Assembly (NCBI RefSeq): GCF_046523945.1
Contig: NZ_CP171363.1
Coordinates: 682,001 to 746,000, forward strand
Reading direction: 5' to 3'
Origin: Faucicola mancuniensis
Lineage (GTDB): Bacteria > Pseudomonadota > Gammaproteobacteria > Pseudomonadales > Moraxellaceae
Length of the DNA stretch: 64,000 nucleotides
Shown one piece after another: positions 31,996 through 41,388 of the stretch (position 1 is the first letter of the stretch; each line of letters opens with the position of its first letter). Below the pieces are notes generated by a model. That model saw only the letters and a program-made list of their open reading frames with translations, had not been told where the DNA came from and searched no databases. The translations under genes were made by a program, and so were the position numbers.

Positions 31996-32293
31996 ATTGT
32001 AAAATAGCTGTTTTATTGTCAAAAATTATGCTAGAATAGCAGTTTGTCTTTTTATCTTTCGTTTATAAAGAAAAAAGATAAATTGCTTTTTTTATCAAAG
32101 CGATTTTTAAACTTAACAAACCCTTTTTAACCAACCATGACACACACATGACAATTTTTTGTTTTAAAATAAAAATTAAGCTGGGTGTTTGTGAATTTGA
32201 TTAATTGGTATGATTTTTAATTACCAATGTGTGTTCACAAATCGGTTTAATTTGGTCATGTGGAGGCATAACCCAAACTTTTAAGGAACTCTT
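31996..32293 (+). promoter_or_regulatory. rpsB upstream and leader region
   Basis: 298 bp without a gene. Several AT-rich promoter-like stretches occur, then GTCATGTGGAGGCATAACCC and AAGGAACTCTT before the rpsB ATG. In other gammaproteobacteria S2 represses its own mRNA through this leader; the position fits, but I did not fold a conserved structure. Confidence 0.35.
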
Positions 32294-33052
32294 ATGTCAA
32301 ACGCTACTCAAGTTTCAATGCGTGATTTATTAGAAGCTGGTGCTCACTTTGGTCACCAAACTCGTTTTTGGAATCCAAAAATGGGCAAATACATCTTTGG
32401 TGCTCGCAACAAAATTCATATCATCAATCTTGAACACACTGTAAAAGCATTGAACGAAGCATTGAACTATGTAAACCGTGAAGCCGCTCGTGGCAACAAA
32501 ATCTTGTTTGTTGGTACAAAACGTGCTGCAAGCCAAGTTATCGCTGAACAAGCGACTCGTGCTGGTATGCCATACGTAGACCATCGCTGGTTAGGTGGTA
32601 TGCTGACTAACTGGAAAACCATTCGTCAATCAATCACCCGTTTAAAAGAATACGAAAAACAATCTGAAGACGGTACTTTTGCAAAACTAACCAAACGTGA
32701 AGCCCTTGAGCGTACTCGTGAAATGGAAAAATTGGAACGTGCGTTAGGCGGTATCAAAAACATGAACGGTTTGCCTGATGCGATTTTTGTTGTTGGCGTA
32801 GACCACGAAGCAATCGCCATTCAAGAAGCCAAAAACTTGGGTATTCCTGTTATCGGTATCGTTGATACCAACGCAAGCCCAGACAACGTTGATTACGTAA
32901 TTCCTGCAAACGATGACGCAATCCGTGCAATCACACTATACGTTTCTGCAATGGCAGACTCAGTAATTGCTGGTAAAGAATACGCAAAAACTCAAGGTGG
33001 CAAACCAGCTCAAGCAGAACAAGCCACAACAACTGAAGAAACTGCTGAATAA
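32294..33052 (+). CDS. rpsB: 30S ribosomal protein S2
   Basis: A 252-aa S2. MRDLLEAGAHFGHQTRFWNPKM, the GTKRAASQVIAEQA block and VDHRWLGGMLTNWKTIRQSI are hallmark sequences. The C-terminal tail is Ala/Gln/Glu-rich. It has a strong site AAGGAAC 7 nt upstream. It is followed 159 nt later by tsf, the conserved order. Confidence 0.97.
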   Translation: MSNATQVSMRDLLEAGAHFGHQTRFWNPKMGKYIFGARNKIHIINLEHTVKALNEALNYVNREAARGNKILFVGTKRAASQVIAEQATRAGMPYVDHRWLGGMLTNWKTIRQSITRLKEYEKQSEDGTFAKLTKREALERTREMEKLERALGGIKNMNGLPDAIFVVGVDHEAIAIQEAKNLGIPVIGIVDTNASPDNVDYVIPANDDAIRAITLYVSAMADSVIAGKEYAKTQGGKPAQAEQATTTEETAE

Positions 33053-33088
33053 TTTTCGCATTTTCTTTAAAAAATGATTGATAAAAAA

Positions 33089-33130
33089 ACGACTAAATGG
33101 CAATTTTTGTTATTTAGTTGTTACTTTTTT
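33089..33130 (+). terminator. Possible attenuator between rpsB and tsf
   Basis: ACGACTAAAT (33089-33098) and ATTTAGTTGT (33112-33121) can pair, and a TTTTTT run follows at 33125. The stem is AU-rich, so partial termination is more likely than a full stop. Such rpsB-tsf attenuators are known in other bacteria. Confidence 0.45.
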
Positions 33131-33211
33131 AGCTTATCCTATATTTAAAATAATTTTGATTGTAAAATCAAAAATTTTAAAATCCCATAACCTATCACTA
33201 GAGGTAATATC

Positions 33212-34090
33212 ATGGCAGAAATTAGTGCAAAACTTGTAAAAGAACTTCGTGACCGTACTGGTCTTGGTATGATGGAATGTAAAAAAGCATTACAAGAAGC
33301 CAATGGCGATATTGAAACTGCGATTGACAACCTACGCAAATCAGGTCAAGCAAAAGCCGCTAAAAAAGCAGGTAACATCGCTGCTGACGGTGCGATTATT
33401 ATCGCCCAAAATGGCAACAAAGCCTTGTTGTTAGAAGTAAACTGTCAAACTGACTTTGTGGCAAAAGACGCAGGTTTTACCGAGTTTGCTAACAAAGTTG
33501 CAGAATTGGCATTGGTAAACAACACCACTGACGTTGCGGCTATCGCAGGTTTGGCTTATACAGATGGTCAAACTGTTGAAGAAGCACGTGTTGAATTGGT
33601 ACAAAAAATCGGCGAAAATATCCAAGTTCGCCGTGCCGAAATCATTGAAGGTAACAACTTGGCAACTTATCGCCACGGTATCCGTATCGGTGTTGTGGTA
33701 TCTTATGAAAACGGTGCTGAAGCAACTGGTAAATCTGTTGCCATGCAAGTGGCGGCATTCAACCCTATCGCAGTTGATGAAACCAGCGTACCTGCGGACA
33801 TCTTGGCTCGTGAAAAAGACATCATTGAAGCCAAAGCCAAAGAATCAGGCAAACCTGATGCGGTTGTTGAAAAAATGATTACTGGTGGCTTACAAAAATA
33901 TCTTAACGAAGTTACTTTGGTCAATCAACCATACGTGATGGACAATGATAAAAAAGTTGGCGACGTGCTAAAATCTGAAGGCATGACCGTTGTTACGTTC
34001 AAACGCTTAGAAGTGGGCGAAGGCATCGAGAAAAAACAAGAAGACTTCGCTGCTGAAGTTGCCGCTGCTCAAGCTTCTGCTGCAAAATAA
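33212..34090 (+). CDS. tsf: Elongation factor Ts
   Basis: A 292-aa EF-Ts, the nucleotide exchange factor for EF-Tu. The UBA-like N-terminal domain carries VKELRDRTGLGMMECKKALQ, and LLEVNCQTDFVAKDAGFTEF begins the core domain. Length is normal for gammaproteobacteria. ATG at 33212 follows TAGAGGTAAT. It ends in an Ala-rich tail and a strong terminator. Confidence 0.97.
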   Translation: MAEISAKLVKELRDRTGLGMMECKKALQEANGDIETAIDNLRKSGQAKAAKKAGNIAADGAIIIAQNGNKALLLEVNCQTDFVAKDAGFTEFANKVAELALVNNTTDVAAIAGLAYTDGQTVEEARVELVQKIGENIQVRRAEIIEGNNLATYRHGIRIGVVVSYENGAEATGKSVAMQVAAFNPIAVDETSVPADILAREKDIIEAKAKESGKPDAVVEKMITGGLQKYLNEVTLVNQPYVMDNDKKVGDVLKSEGMTVVTFKRLEVGEGIEKKQEDFAAEVAAAQASAAK

Positions 34091-34121
34091 TTTTTGTTGT
34101 TTTGACAAAATTTGTTTTGAT

Positions 34122-34153
34122 AAAAAACGCTTTCATGTTGAAAGCGTTTTTTT
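34122..34153. terminator. Bidirectional terminator after tsf
   Basis: AAAACGCTTTC and GAAAGCGTTTT flank ATGTT, with T-runs on both strands. It serves tsf and the convergent thioredoxin-like gene. Confidence 0.85.
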
Positions 34154-34162
34154 GTTTTAAGC

Positions 34163-34690
34163 TTAGCTAAAAACTTGAGCAAATTTTAACCGCATATTTA
34201 ATACCCACGCAGGCTGAATCCCTGTAAAACCTTGCACCATTTTACCATCTTGCAAAATCACATAAGACGGCGTAACCTGTCCTTGCCAATCCTTAAAAAC
34301 TTGCCCTTGCTCATCATTCACCGTAATAAAGTCCAAATTTTTATCATTCATATATTGCTGTATCGCCTGATTTTCGCCTGATTGCACCGCAATACTAATC
34401 ACAGGATATTGGCTATTGTGTGCCAATTTATTGACGCTGGGCGACGTTTGCCGACATACCCCACACCACGTTCCCCAAAAATAAATCAAAACTGGCTGTC
34501 CATGACTTAACTGATTGATATCAATGCGATGACCTTGGATACTGCTAAATTTTAAATTCGGCTCAATCGGCATATTTGGCTGTCGCCACCAGTTTACCAC
34601 GCTATAAATCACGATAAACATCAGCAGATAGACCACCGCATTTTTACAAAATTGCCCTAAATTTTTTAACAATAAAATATTTTTCATCAT
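34163..34690 (-). CDS. Membrane-anchored thioredoxin-like protein (TlpA/ScsD type)
   Basis: A 175-aa protein from ATG 34690. One N-terminal membrane span (AVVYLLMFIVIYSVV) anchors a periplasmic thioredoxin domain. The redox motif is WCGVC within LIYFWGTWCGVCRQTSP, and the cis-Pro loop is QVTPSYVIL. Proteins of this kind reduce or oxidise disulfides in the envelope. The longer frame starting 11 codons earlier has no advantage. Single gene, convergent with tsf. Confidence 0.85.
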   Translation of the reverse strand: MMKNILLLKNLGQFCKNAVVYLLMFIVIYSVVNWWRQPNMPIEPNLKFSSIQGHRIDINQLSHGQPVLIYFWGTWCGVCRQTSPSVNKLAHNSQYPVISIAVQSGENQAIQQYMNDKNLDFITVNDEQGQVFKDWQGQVTPSYVILQDGKMVQGFTGIQPAWVLNMRLKFAQVFS

Positions 34691-34699
34691 ACACCCATA

Positions 34700-34737
34700 A
34701 AAAAATACCTTGCATGATAGCAAGGTATTTTATTTTT
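34700..34737. terminator. Terminator between aceA and the thioredoxin-like gene
   Basis: AAATACCTTGC and GCAAGGTATTT around ATGATA, with A/T runs on both sides. On the minus strand it lies after aceA and ends that transcript. Confidence 0.8.
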
Positions 34738-34802
34738 ACAAGATATTTTGCGTTGAATTTGGGTAAATTTTTCACAAAATTCTGGTAGCTAAATACTGAT
34801 GA

Positions 34803-36392
34803 TTAGTGACTAAACTGGTTAGAGGTGTTTTTATGACCGCCAGCTTTTAGTGCATTTTCACCAGAGAAGATTTCTTTGTGGTCGTCACCAATGTCAGAAC
34901 CTGCCATTGCTTGGTGTTTCACCGCAGCCACGCCTTCACGCAATTCTTTACGTTGAACTTCTTCAACATAGGCAAGCATACCTTTGTCACCAAAGTAACC
35001 TTTTGCCAATTGGTGCGTGCTTAATGCAGCGGTGTGGAAAGTTGGCAAGGTGATTAAGTGGTGGAATACACACGCTTCACGAGATGCGTCCGCTTGGAAA
35101 GTGCGAGCCAATTTGTCCGCTTCTTCGTTCAACTCTGAGTTGTCGTATTCAGCTGACATTAGGTTTGCTTTGTCGTAAGCTGACGTGTCTTTGCCTTCTT
35201 TTTCCCATTTTGCAATCACTTGTTTACGGAAGTTTAGCGTCCAGTTGAATGATGGGCTGTTGTTGTAAACCAGTTTTGCATTTGGCACTTGTTCAACGAT
35301 ACGGTCAGTCATTGATTTGATGTGTGCGACGTCTGGGGTTGGGGTTTCAATCCATAACAAGTCCGCACCATTTTGCAATGAAGTGACGCAGTCAAGGACA
35401 ACACGGTCAATGTTTGTGCCTTCACGGAATGAGTACAAGCCGTTTGGCATACGCACTGGGCGAACCAATTTGCCATCACGTTTTAATAGTACGTCATTTT
35501 CGTTGGCACTGTTGATATCCACTTCTTCAACTTCTAGGAAGTCTAAGTATTGAGAAGCCAAGTCGCCTTTTTCACGAGAAACTGGTAGTTTTTGGGTCAA
35601 TGACGCACCTTCAGAGTCGGTACGAGCCACGATAACACCATCATCAACGCCCAATTCTAAGAACGCATAACGGATTGCGTTGATTTTTGCGATAAAGTCT
35701 TCGTGTGGCACGGTTACTTTACCGTCTTGGTGTCCACATTGTTTTGCATCAGATACTTGGTTTTCTACTTGGATTGCACACGCACCCGCTTGAATCATTT
35801 GTTTGGTTAAAAGATAAGTCGCTTCTTCGTTACCAAAACCTGCGTCAATATCAGCAATGATTGGCACGATGTGGGTTTCAAAGTTGTTGATTTTGTCCAA
35901 AATTGCTTTGGTGTCTTGACCTGCTTCTTTGGCTTTTTCCAATTCACGGAAATAATCGTTTAATACTTTTTCGTCCGCTTGGCGTAAAAAAGTGTAGATT
36001 TCTTCAATCAATTTTGGCACAGCAGTTTTTTCGTGCATTGATTGGTCAGGTAGTGGACCAAACTCAGAGCGAAGTGCCGCAACCATCCAACCTGAAAGGT
36101 AGATATATTTACGTTCAGTTGTACCGAAGTATTTTTTAACCGCATACATGGTTTGCTGACCGATAAAACCGTGCCATGCACCCAATGATTGGGTGTATTT
36201 TGTTTTGTCAGCGTCATAGGCTGCCATATCACGACGCATAATGCCTGCGGTATATTTGGCGATGTCTAAGCCTGTTTTAAAGGTATTTTGGACAACCAAA
36301 CGAGCGGCATCGCTTTCACTGATATTTTGCCAGTTACCGTATTTTTCTTTTAACGCTTTGATGTGGTCAATCGCTGATACATAAGTTGTCAT
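34803..36392 (-). CDS. aceA: Isocitrate lyase
   Basis: Cleaves isocitrate to glyoxylate and succinate, the first step of the glyoxylate shunt for growth on acetate or fatty acids. The 529-aa product from ATG 36392 (GGAGAAATGTC upstream) is the long form found in Moraxellaceae. The catalytic Cys lies in AKQCGHQDG (near residue 213), where many relatives have KKCGH. ADIDAGFGNEEATY and ARTDSEGA supply metal and substrate contacts. A longer frame adds 33 AT-rich residues without ribosome site. A LysR gene is divergent upstream. Confidence 0.95.
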   Translation of the reverse strand: MTTYVSAIDHIKALKEKYGNWQNISESDAARLVVQNTFKTGLDIAKYTAGIMRRDMAAYDADKTKYTQSLGAWHGFIGQQTMYAVKKYFGTTERKYIYLSGWMVAALRSEFGPLPDQSMHEKTAVPKLIEEIYTFLRQADEKVLNDYFRELEKAKEAGQDTKAILDKINNFETHIVPIIADIDAGFGNEEATYLLTKQMIQAGACAIQVENQVSDAKQCGHQDGKVTVPHEDFIAKINAIRYAFLELGVDDGVIVARTDSEGASLTQKLPVSREKGDLASQYLDFLEVEEVDINSANENDVLLKRDGKLVRPVRMPNGLYSFREGTNIDRVVLDCVTSLQNGADLLWIETPTPDVAHIKSMTDRIVEQVPNAKLVYNNSPSFNWTLNFRKQVIAKWEKEGKDTSAYDKANLMSAEYDNSELNEEADKLARTFQADASREACVFHHLITLPTFHTAALSTHQLAKGYFGDKGMLAYVEEVQRKELREGVAAVKHQAMAGSDIGDDHKEIFSGENALKAGGHKNTSNQFSH

Positions 36393-36514
36393 GACATTTC
36401 TCCGTTTGTTGTGATATGACAGTTTAAAAAAAATTTGATAAAAATGTAATATTTTTATCCGTGATACATAATATTTTGTTAAAATTAGCAAATAAGTTCA
36501 AACTTAAGAAAACT

Positions 36515-36568
36515 TGTTGTTTTGATAATCTTAACAACTTGAACCCACTATACCCCAGTTAGTATAAT
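36515..36568 (+). promoter_or_regulatory. Promoter of the LysR gene with nearby inverted repeat
   Basis: TTGAAC (36539-36544), an 18-nt spacer and TATAAT (36563-36568) form a plus-strand promoter. GTTGTT and AACAAC half-sites surround its upstream edge (about 36515-36540), a plausible LysR-type site in the 304-bp divergent aceA gap. Confidence 0.5.
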
Positions 36569-36696
36569 TTAGCCAATTTATGATTATTATTATTGCTATT
36601 TTTTAAATAAATATTATTTAAAATCAATATATTATAATAATAAATTTGACAAATTATTTTATCTTTGCCTTTGTTAAACTGGAATTTTTAAATATT

Positions 36697-37734
36697 ATGA
36701 ATTTACAACGTGTTGATTTAAATTTGTTGGTGCATTTGGACGTATTGTTGCGTGAAAAAAATGTCACCCGAGCTTCTGAACAACTTGGCATTACTCAGCC
36801 TGCTATGAGTAATATTTTACGGCGTTTGCGTAAACTGTTTAACGACCCTTTATTGATTCGTTCATCAGAGGGCATGACCCCAACCGAGAGAGCGTTGGAG
36901 CTACAGCCACGTGTGCGAGAGCTGTTGTCCGATATCACGCAACTACTTGAGCCACGCACCGAGTTTCGCCCTTATACGTCTAATCGCATTTTTCGGATTA
37001 TGACATCAGATTATGCCGAGGCAACCCTTGTGCCACGTCTTGTCAAAGCCTTGCGTTCTGAAGCCCCTAATGTGGTACTGGACTTTTTAACGCCGTCTGA
37101 TGTGTCGTATCGGGATATGGAGCAAGGGCGTGTGGATTTGGCGATTAATCGTTTTAACGAAATTCCGCAAAGTTTTCATCAAGTGTTGGTATGGCGTGAT
37201 ACGTTTAGCTGTCTGTTGTCGGCAAATAGTCCGTATGTCAATCGTTTTAATCTAAAAAATTATCTGGCGGCTCAGCACGTTTGGGTGTCAAAAACGGGTA
37301 TGGGCGTAGGTTTTGGCGTCAATCCTGAAAAATCGGGTGGGCTAGGCTCTATTGACCAAGCCTTGCAACGACTGGGGCAAAAACGCCATATCAGCGTGTT
37401 TACTCGACATTATCAAATGCCTGCCATGCTCGTTGCCAATCGGGATTTGATTGCGACTTTGCCAACTCGTGTCGCTCGTATGCAAGCCAATAATGACAGC
37501 ATTGTGATAAAAGAACCGCCGTTTTTTATTCCAGAGTTTGAGCTGACGATGGCGTGGTCGCCCCTACTCCAACATCACCCTGCTCATCGTTGGTTGCGTC
37601 AGTTGATTTTACACGTGGCTCGTGAAGTGATTGCCGAAGAAGAGGCGATTGCCCCTGTGCAGGACGCTTTGCTTGATGGGTCGTTGCATACACAATCGCT
37701 AAAGTTAGAAGAGATTGACCCTGATAGACAGTGA
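36697..37734 (+). CDS. LysR-family transcriptional regulator
   Basis: A 345-aa regulator. The N-terminal winged HTH is visible as VDLNLLVHLDVLLREKNVTR followed by ASEQLGITQPAMSNILRRLR, with the LFNDPLLIRS wing. The C-terminal ligand domain follows from about residue 90. Start chosen at ATG 36697 directly before the HTH; an ATG at 36646 would add 17 hydrophobic residues. It is divergent from aceA, so control of the glyoxylate shunt is a reasonable guess, not shown. The effector is unknown. Confidence 0.88.
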   Translation: MNLQRVDLNLLVHLDVLLREKNVTRASEQLGITQPAMSNILRRLRKLFNDPLLIRSSEGMTPTERALELQPRVRELLSDITQLLEPRTEFRPYTSNRIFRIMTSDYAEATLVPRLVKALRSEAPNVVLDFLTPSDVSYRDMEQGRVDLAINRFNEIPQSFHQVLVWRDTFSCLLSANSPYVNRFNLKNYLAAQHVWVSKTGMGVGFGVNPEKSGGLGSIDQALQRLGQKRHISVFTRHYQMPAMLVANRDLIATLPTRVARMQANNDSIVIKEPPFFIPEFELTMAWSPLLQHHPAHRWLRQLILHVAREVIAEEEAIAPVQDALLDGSLHTQSLKLEEIDPDRQ

Positions 37735-37745
37735 TGTTCAATGAT

Positions 37746-37777
37746 AAAAACCAACATTGGGAAGTTGGTTTTTTTAT
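37746..37777 (+). terminator. Terminator after the LysR gene
   Basis: AAAACCAAC and GTTGGTTTT flank ATTGGGAA, followed by TTTTATTTT. Confidence 0.8.
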
Positions 37778-37782
37778 TTTAG

Positions 37783-38295
37783 CTAGGCTAATTTTTTGAG
37801 AATATAAAGATATTCATAATATTGAGCAGTATCACCAAACGCTATTTTTAGATATTCATCAAGTTGTTGGAAGTTAAGCAGTTGGTCAGAAACTGTAGTA
37901 TCTTCTGTAATTTCTTCAGTTAAAGGTAATTGCGATTGAATCATAAATATGTAGTCATATTTATCTTTCCGAATATTGGACAATCTGTCATTATTCAAAT
38001 TTAATATATCAATAGCTTGTTCGGCTCTATCAGCCTTTCCTTCTAATTTGCTATCAGATAATATCTTAAAATCTGTAAAATCTTCAATGGCTTGGCGAAC
38101 AAATTGTAAAGGCAAAGTTTGAATTTAATTTAAGGTATCTTTTAAAAAGCTATTTCGTATTAGTAATCCATTATATTTTTGCTCTTCATCTTCAATTTGG
38201 CGGGCAATTTTTGCAGAGTATTTATACTTTTCTTCATCATTAGGAAAATAATCAATGTCATCTAAGTAAAAAGACAATTTTAAACATAATAGTTC
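37783..38295 (-). pseudogene. Hypothetical gene, 5' end replaced by a repeat and with an in-frame stop
   Basis: One continuous minus frame runs from the repeat at 38296 to a stop at 37783, broken by a TAA at 38125-38127. Upstream piece: LSFYLDDIDYFPNDEEKYKY; downstream piece: PLQFVRQAIEDFTDFKILSD. Both are in the same phase, so they were one gene of at least 170 codons. No native start is visible because the repeat covers it. Family not recognised. A sequencing error at the stop is possible, but the missing start argues for decay. Confidence 0.6.
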
Positions 38296-38407
38296 GTAGG
38301 GTGGGTTAGCCCGTCTTTTTGGGCGTAACCTGAGAAGCACTGCTTCGCAAGACGAAGTGCATTTGACAAAGCTTTCGGTGGGTTACGCTATCACTAACCC
38401 ACCCTAC
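38296..38407. repeat. 112-bp inverted-repeat element (MITE-like)
   Basis: GTAGGGTGGGTTAG (38296-38309) and its exact complement CTAACCCACCCTAC (38394-38407) bound a non-coding unit. A related half copy is at 49199-49233. It sits at the 5' end of the broken gene at 37783-38295. Confidence 0.65.
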
Positions 38408-38501
38408 AAATATACATTTTAATTTTATCCGATTACTTAAAAAATTAAAAAAAAGCCCATAGTAGAATCGATGAGCTTTTTTGTCATGAATGATTAAAAA
38501 G

Positions 38502-40163
38502 TTAATTCGCAATCTTTTTATATTTCATGCGTTTTGGCTCAGCATCCGCCCCCAATTGTTTTTTGCGATACGCCTCAAACTCTGAGTAGTTACCATCAAA
38601 CCAAATCGGGCCTTCGTCTTCAAACGCCAAGATATGGGTGGCAATACGGTCCAAGAACCAGCGGTCATGCGACACCACCATCACCGTCCCTGGGAACACT
38701 TCCACCGCATCTTCCAACGCACGCAAGGTTTCCACGTCAAGGTCGTTTGACGGTTCGTCCAGTAACAGCACGTTCGCCCCTTGTTTTAGGGTTTTGGCAA
38801 GTTGCAAACGGTTACGCTCACCACCTGATAGACTGCCGACCAATTTTTGTTGGTCTTGACCTTTAAAGTTAAAGCGACCGATATAGGCACGGCTTGGCGT
38901 GGTGTACTCGCCCACGGTAATCATGTCCAAACCGTCCGAGACTTCTTCCCACACGGTTTTTTTGTCGTCAAGCTCATCACGCACCTGTCCGACATACGCC
39001 ACTTTTACGCTTTCGCCAACTTCCACCGAACCTGTGTCTGGCTTGTCTTTGCCTGTAATCATGTTAAACAGCGTGGTTTTACCTGCACCGTTTGGACCAA
39101 TGATACCGACAATCGCCATCGGTGGCACGGTGAAAGATAGGTTTTCGTAAAGCAAGCGGTCGCCAAAGGATTTGCTAATGCCTTTAACTTCAATGACTTT
39201 ATTGCCCAAGCGTGGTCCTGGTGGAATGTAGATTTCAGCCGTTTCGTTACGTTGTTGAAACTCTCGTGAGTTCATCTCTTCAAAACGCTCTAGGCGAGAT
39301 TTTGATTTGGCTTGCTGACCTTTTTGGTTTTTTCGCACCCACTCAAGCTCTTGTTTTAACGCTTTGGCAAAGGCTTCTTCTTGTTTTTGCTCTTGCTCTA
39401 GGCGTTTATTTTTTTGCTCAAGCCATTCGGTATAATTGCCTTGATAAGGGTAGCCATAGCCACGGTCAAGTTCCAAAATCCACTCGGCAACGTTGTCAAG
39501 AAAATAACGGTCGTGGGTAATCGCCACAATCGTGCCTGTGTAATCCTTCAAAAACCGCTCAAGCCAAGCGACTGATTCAGCGTCCAAGTGGTTGGTAGGT
39601 TCGTCCAATAACAACATATCGGGTTTTGACAAAAGCAGACGGCACAAGGCAACACGGCGTTTTTCACCGCCAGAGAGTTTGGTAACGTCAGCGTCCCAAG
39701 GTGGCAGACGCAAGGCATCGGCGGCTTTTTCTAGTTGGGTGTTTAGGTTGTGAGCGTCCCACGCTTGAATGATGTCTTCCATTTTGCCTTGCTCGGCGGC
39801 AAGTTTGTCAAAATCGGCATCGGGTTCGGCATATTCGGCATAAATTTGGTCTAGGCGAGCCAGTGCGTCTAGGGCTTCACGCACACCATCTTCTACGTTA
39901 CCACGCACGTCTTTGGCAGGGTCTAGCATGGGTTCTTGGGCAAGGTAGCCGATTTTGATGCCTGTTTGTGGACGAGCCTCACCGTTAAATTCGGTGTCCA
40001 CGCCAGCCATGATTTTTAAAAGAGTAGATTTACCTGCACCGTTTAAGCCAAGCACACCGATTTTTGCCCCTGGGAAAAATGACAAACTGATGTCTTTTAG
40101 GATTTCACGTTTTGGGGGAACAATTTTTGACACCTTGTTCATAGTGTAAATATATTGAGCCAT
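38502..40163 (-). CDS. ettA: Energy-dependent translational throttle protein EttA (ABC-F)
   Basis: A 553-aa ABC-F ATPase that binds the ribosomal E site and gates translation according to ATP level. Two ABC domains are seen: Walker A GLNGAGKST with signature LSGGEKRRVAL, and Walker A GPNGAGKTT with signature LSGGERNRLQLA, joined by a charged linker (EQKNKRLEQEQKQEEAFAKA). The arm insert expected of EttA lies in the first domain. Start at ATG 40163 with AGGAAAAAC upstream. Length matches the E. coli protein. Confidence 0.95.
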   Translation of the reverse strand: MAQYIYTMNKVSKIVPPKREILKDISLSFFPGAKIGVLGLNGAGKSTLLKIMAGVDTEFNGEARPQTGIKIGYLAQEPMLDPAKDVRGNVEDGVREALDALARLDQIYAEYAEPDADFDKLAAEQGKMEDIIQAWDAHNLNTQLEKAADALRLPPWDADVTKLSGGEKRRVALCRLLLSKPDMLLLDEPTNHLDAESVAWLERFLKDYTGTIVAITHDRYFLDNVAEWILELDRGYGYPYQGNYTEWLEQKNKRLEQEQKQEEAFAKALKQELEWVRKNQKGQQAKSKSRLERFEEMNSREFQQRNETAEIYIPPGPRLGNKVIEVKGISKSFGDRLLYENLSFTVPPMAIVGIIGPNGAGKTTLFNMITGKDKPDTGSVEVGESVKVAYVGQVRDELDDKKTVWEEVSDGLDMITVGEYTTPSRAYIGRFNFKGQDQQKLVGSLSGGERNRLQLAKTLKQGANVLLLDEPSNDLDVETLRALEDAVEVFPGTVMVVSHDRWFLDRIATHILAFEDEGPIWFDGNYSEFEAYRKKQLGADAEPKRMKYKKIAN

Positions 40164-40215
40164 GTTTTTCCTTTTTTGAAACAAATAATAGAAAAATAAA
40201 AAGTTTAACTTTACA

Positions 40216-41388
40216 TTATCGCATTGTTAAAGCATTTGGGCAAGGTGAAATCACTAGCAGATTATCAAAAGTTTGCCAAATATTATCCACGCTATTTTCT
40301 GCCGTTTCTACGAACAATAACACCTTATCCCATTCGCTTGGCACGACATTATACACAAAATTGGTTAAACCCAAGCCATAATTATCAGCAAAAATTAAAA
40401 CTGAACGAATCGCACTTTTTTCATGAATAGCAACAGGCGAGCGAGTAAGTGCCGAAAACTTGACATTTGCTCCCTTTTTTTCCAAAATTTCTGCCAACAA
40501 AAATGGCAACCACACAAATTCATTACTGCCTAGTACCAAAATTTTTTGGTTTTTTATAGCGTTTAAATCAATTTTTTGGGTTAAATGATTGAATAAAAAA
40601 TCCACGCCAGCCGTTGTGTTTAGCGTGGGAAACCGCCCCCACTTGCCTGTAGCCATTAACGGCTGACTGCCCGCTTTGGTGGTGTCCAAAGATGGCATAG
40701 TTACGCTTGGCGGATTGGGTTTGTCAGTCCATTGCCAACTGCCTGCCATCAGATGATGACGAAAAAATGCCAAATCGTTAAATGGATTGTTCGCCACTTT
40801 GCCAAGCGACCAATCCACCAAAGTCGCCAAGTGTACTTGTTCAAGCTGTTTTAACCCTGCTTGGCGTAACGCATTGACGACATTTTGACAAGTTTGCCCT
40901 GTGGACGCTTCATCATCAACCATAATCAAGGTTTTGGCATTAAAGACTTGATTTTGCAAGATTTTATCATCGCTTTGGTAAATCAAATGTTGGCTTGCGT
41001 GGCTGTGGTCTTCGCTAAAAGTCGTCAAAAGTTCGCCTGTTTGGGCGTGGCGAGTGGAGTTGAGCAGAATGGCGTTGGGATAACGTTGTTGTAACACTTG
41101 ATGTACGCCTGCAGACAGCCCCACGGCGGTTTCTGCCATGCCGATGACGACTATCGGCTGTGGCAAGTCGTTTGGGATTAAATCTGCCAAATCGCTAAAG
41201 GCTTGTCGCATGATTTTTGGGGCGACTGGGATATGTCGTCCTAGCACTTTAGATACGAATAAAAAGGCTCGTTTTGGGTTAATCCGTTCGGCAAAGCCAA
41301 GTAAATCATCAAGCTGATAATCGCCTTTTGTTTGGTAATTTAACGTGAGCGTGCCACGAGATAAATTGATGGTTTTTTGGTTAGTCAT
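40216..41388 (-). CDS. Phosphoribosyltransferase/TRSP protein of a tellurite-stress-type cluster
   Basis: A 390-aa protein. The first part has a type I phosphoribosyltransferase core with the PRPP loop TLIMVDDEASTGQTCQNVVN near residue 150. The second part resembles the TRSP domain found beside it in ter-linked biosynthetic genes. Such genes accompany TerD-family proteins and are thought to make a nucleoside-like product; the chemistry is unproven. The ATG at 41388 overlaps the NYN gene stop by 8 bp, so they formed one operon with the TerD-protease upstream. Confidence 0.7.
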   Translation of the reverse strand: MTNQKTINLSRGTLTLNYQTKGDYQLDDLLGFAERINPKRAFLFVSKVLGRHIPVAPKIMRQAFSDLADLIPNDLPQPIVVIGMAETAVGLSAGVHQVLQQRYPNAILLNSTRHAQTGELLTTFSEDHSHASQHLIYQSDDKILQNQVFNAKTLIMVDDEASTGQTCQNVVNALRQAGLKQLEQVHLATLVDWSLGKVANNPFNDLAFFRHHLMAGSWQWTDKPNPPSVTMPSLDTTKAGSQPLMATGKWGRFPTLNTTAGVDFLFNHLTQKIDLNAIKNQKILVLGSNEFVWLPFLLAEILEKKGANVKFSALTRSPVAIHEKSAIRSVLIFADNYGLGLTNFVYNVVPSEWDKVLLFVETAENSVDNIWQTFDNLLVISPCPNALTMR

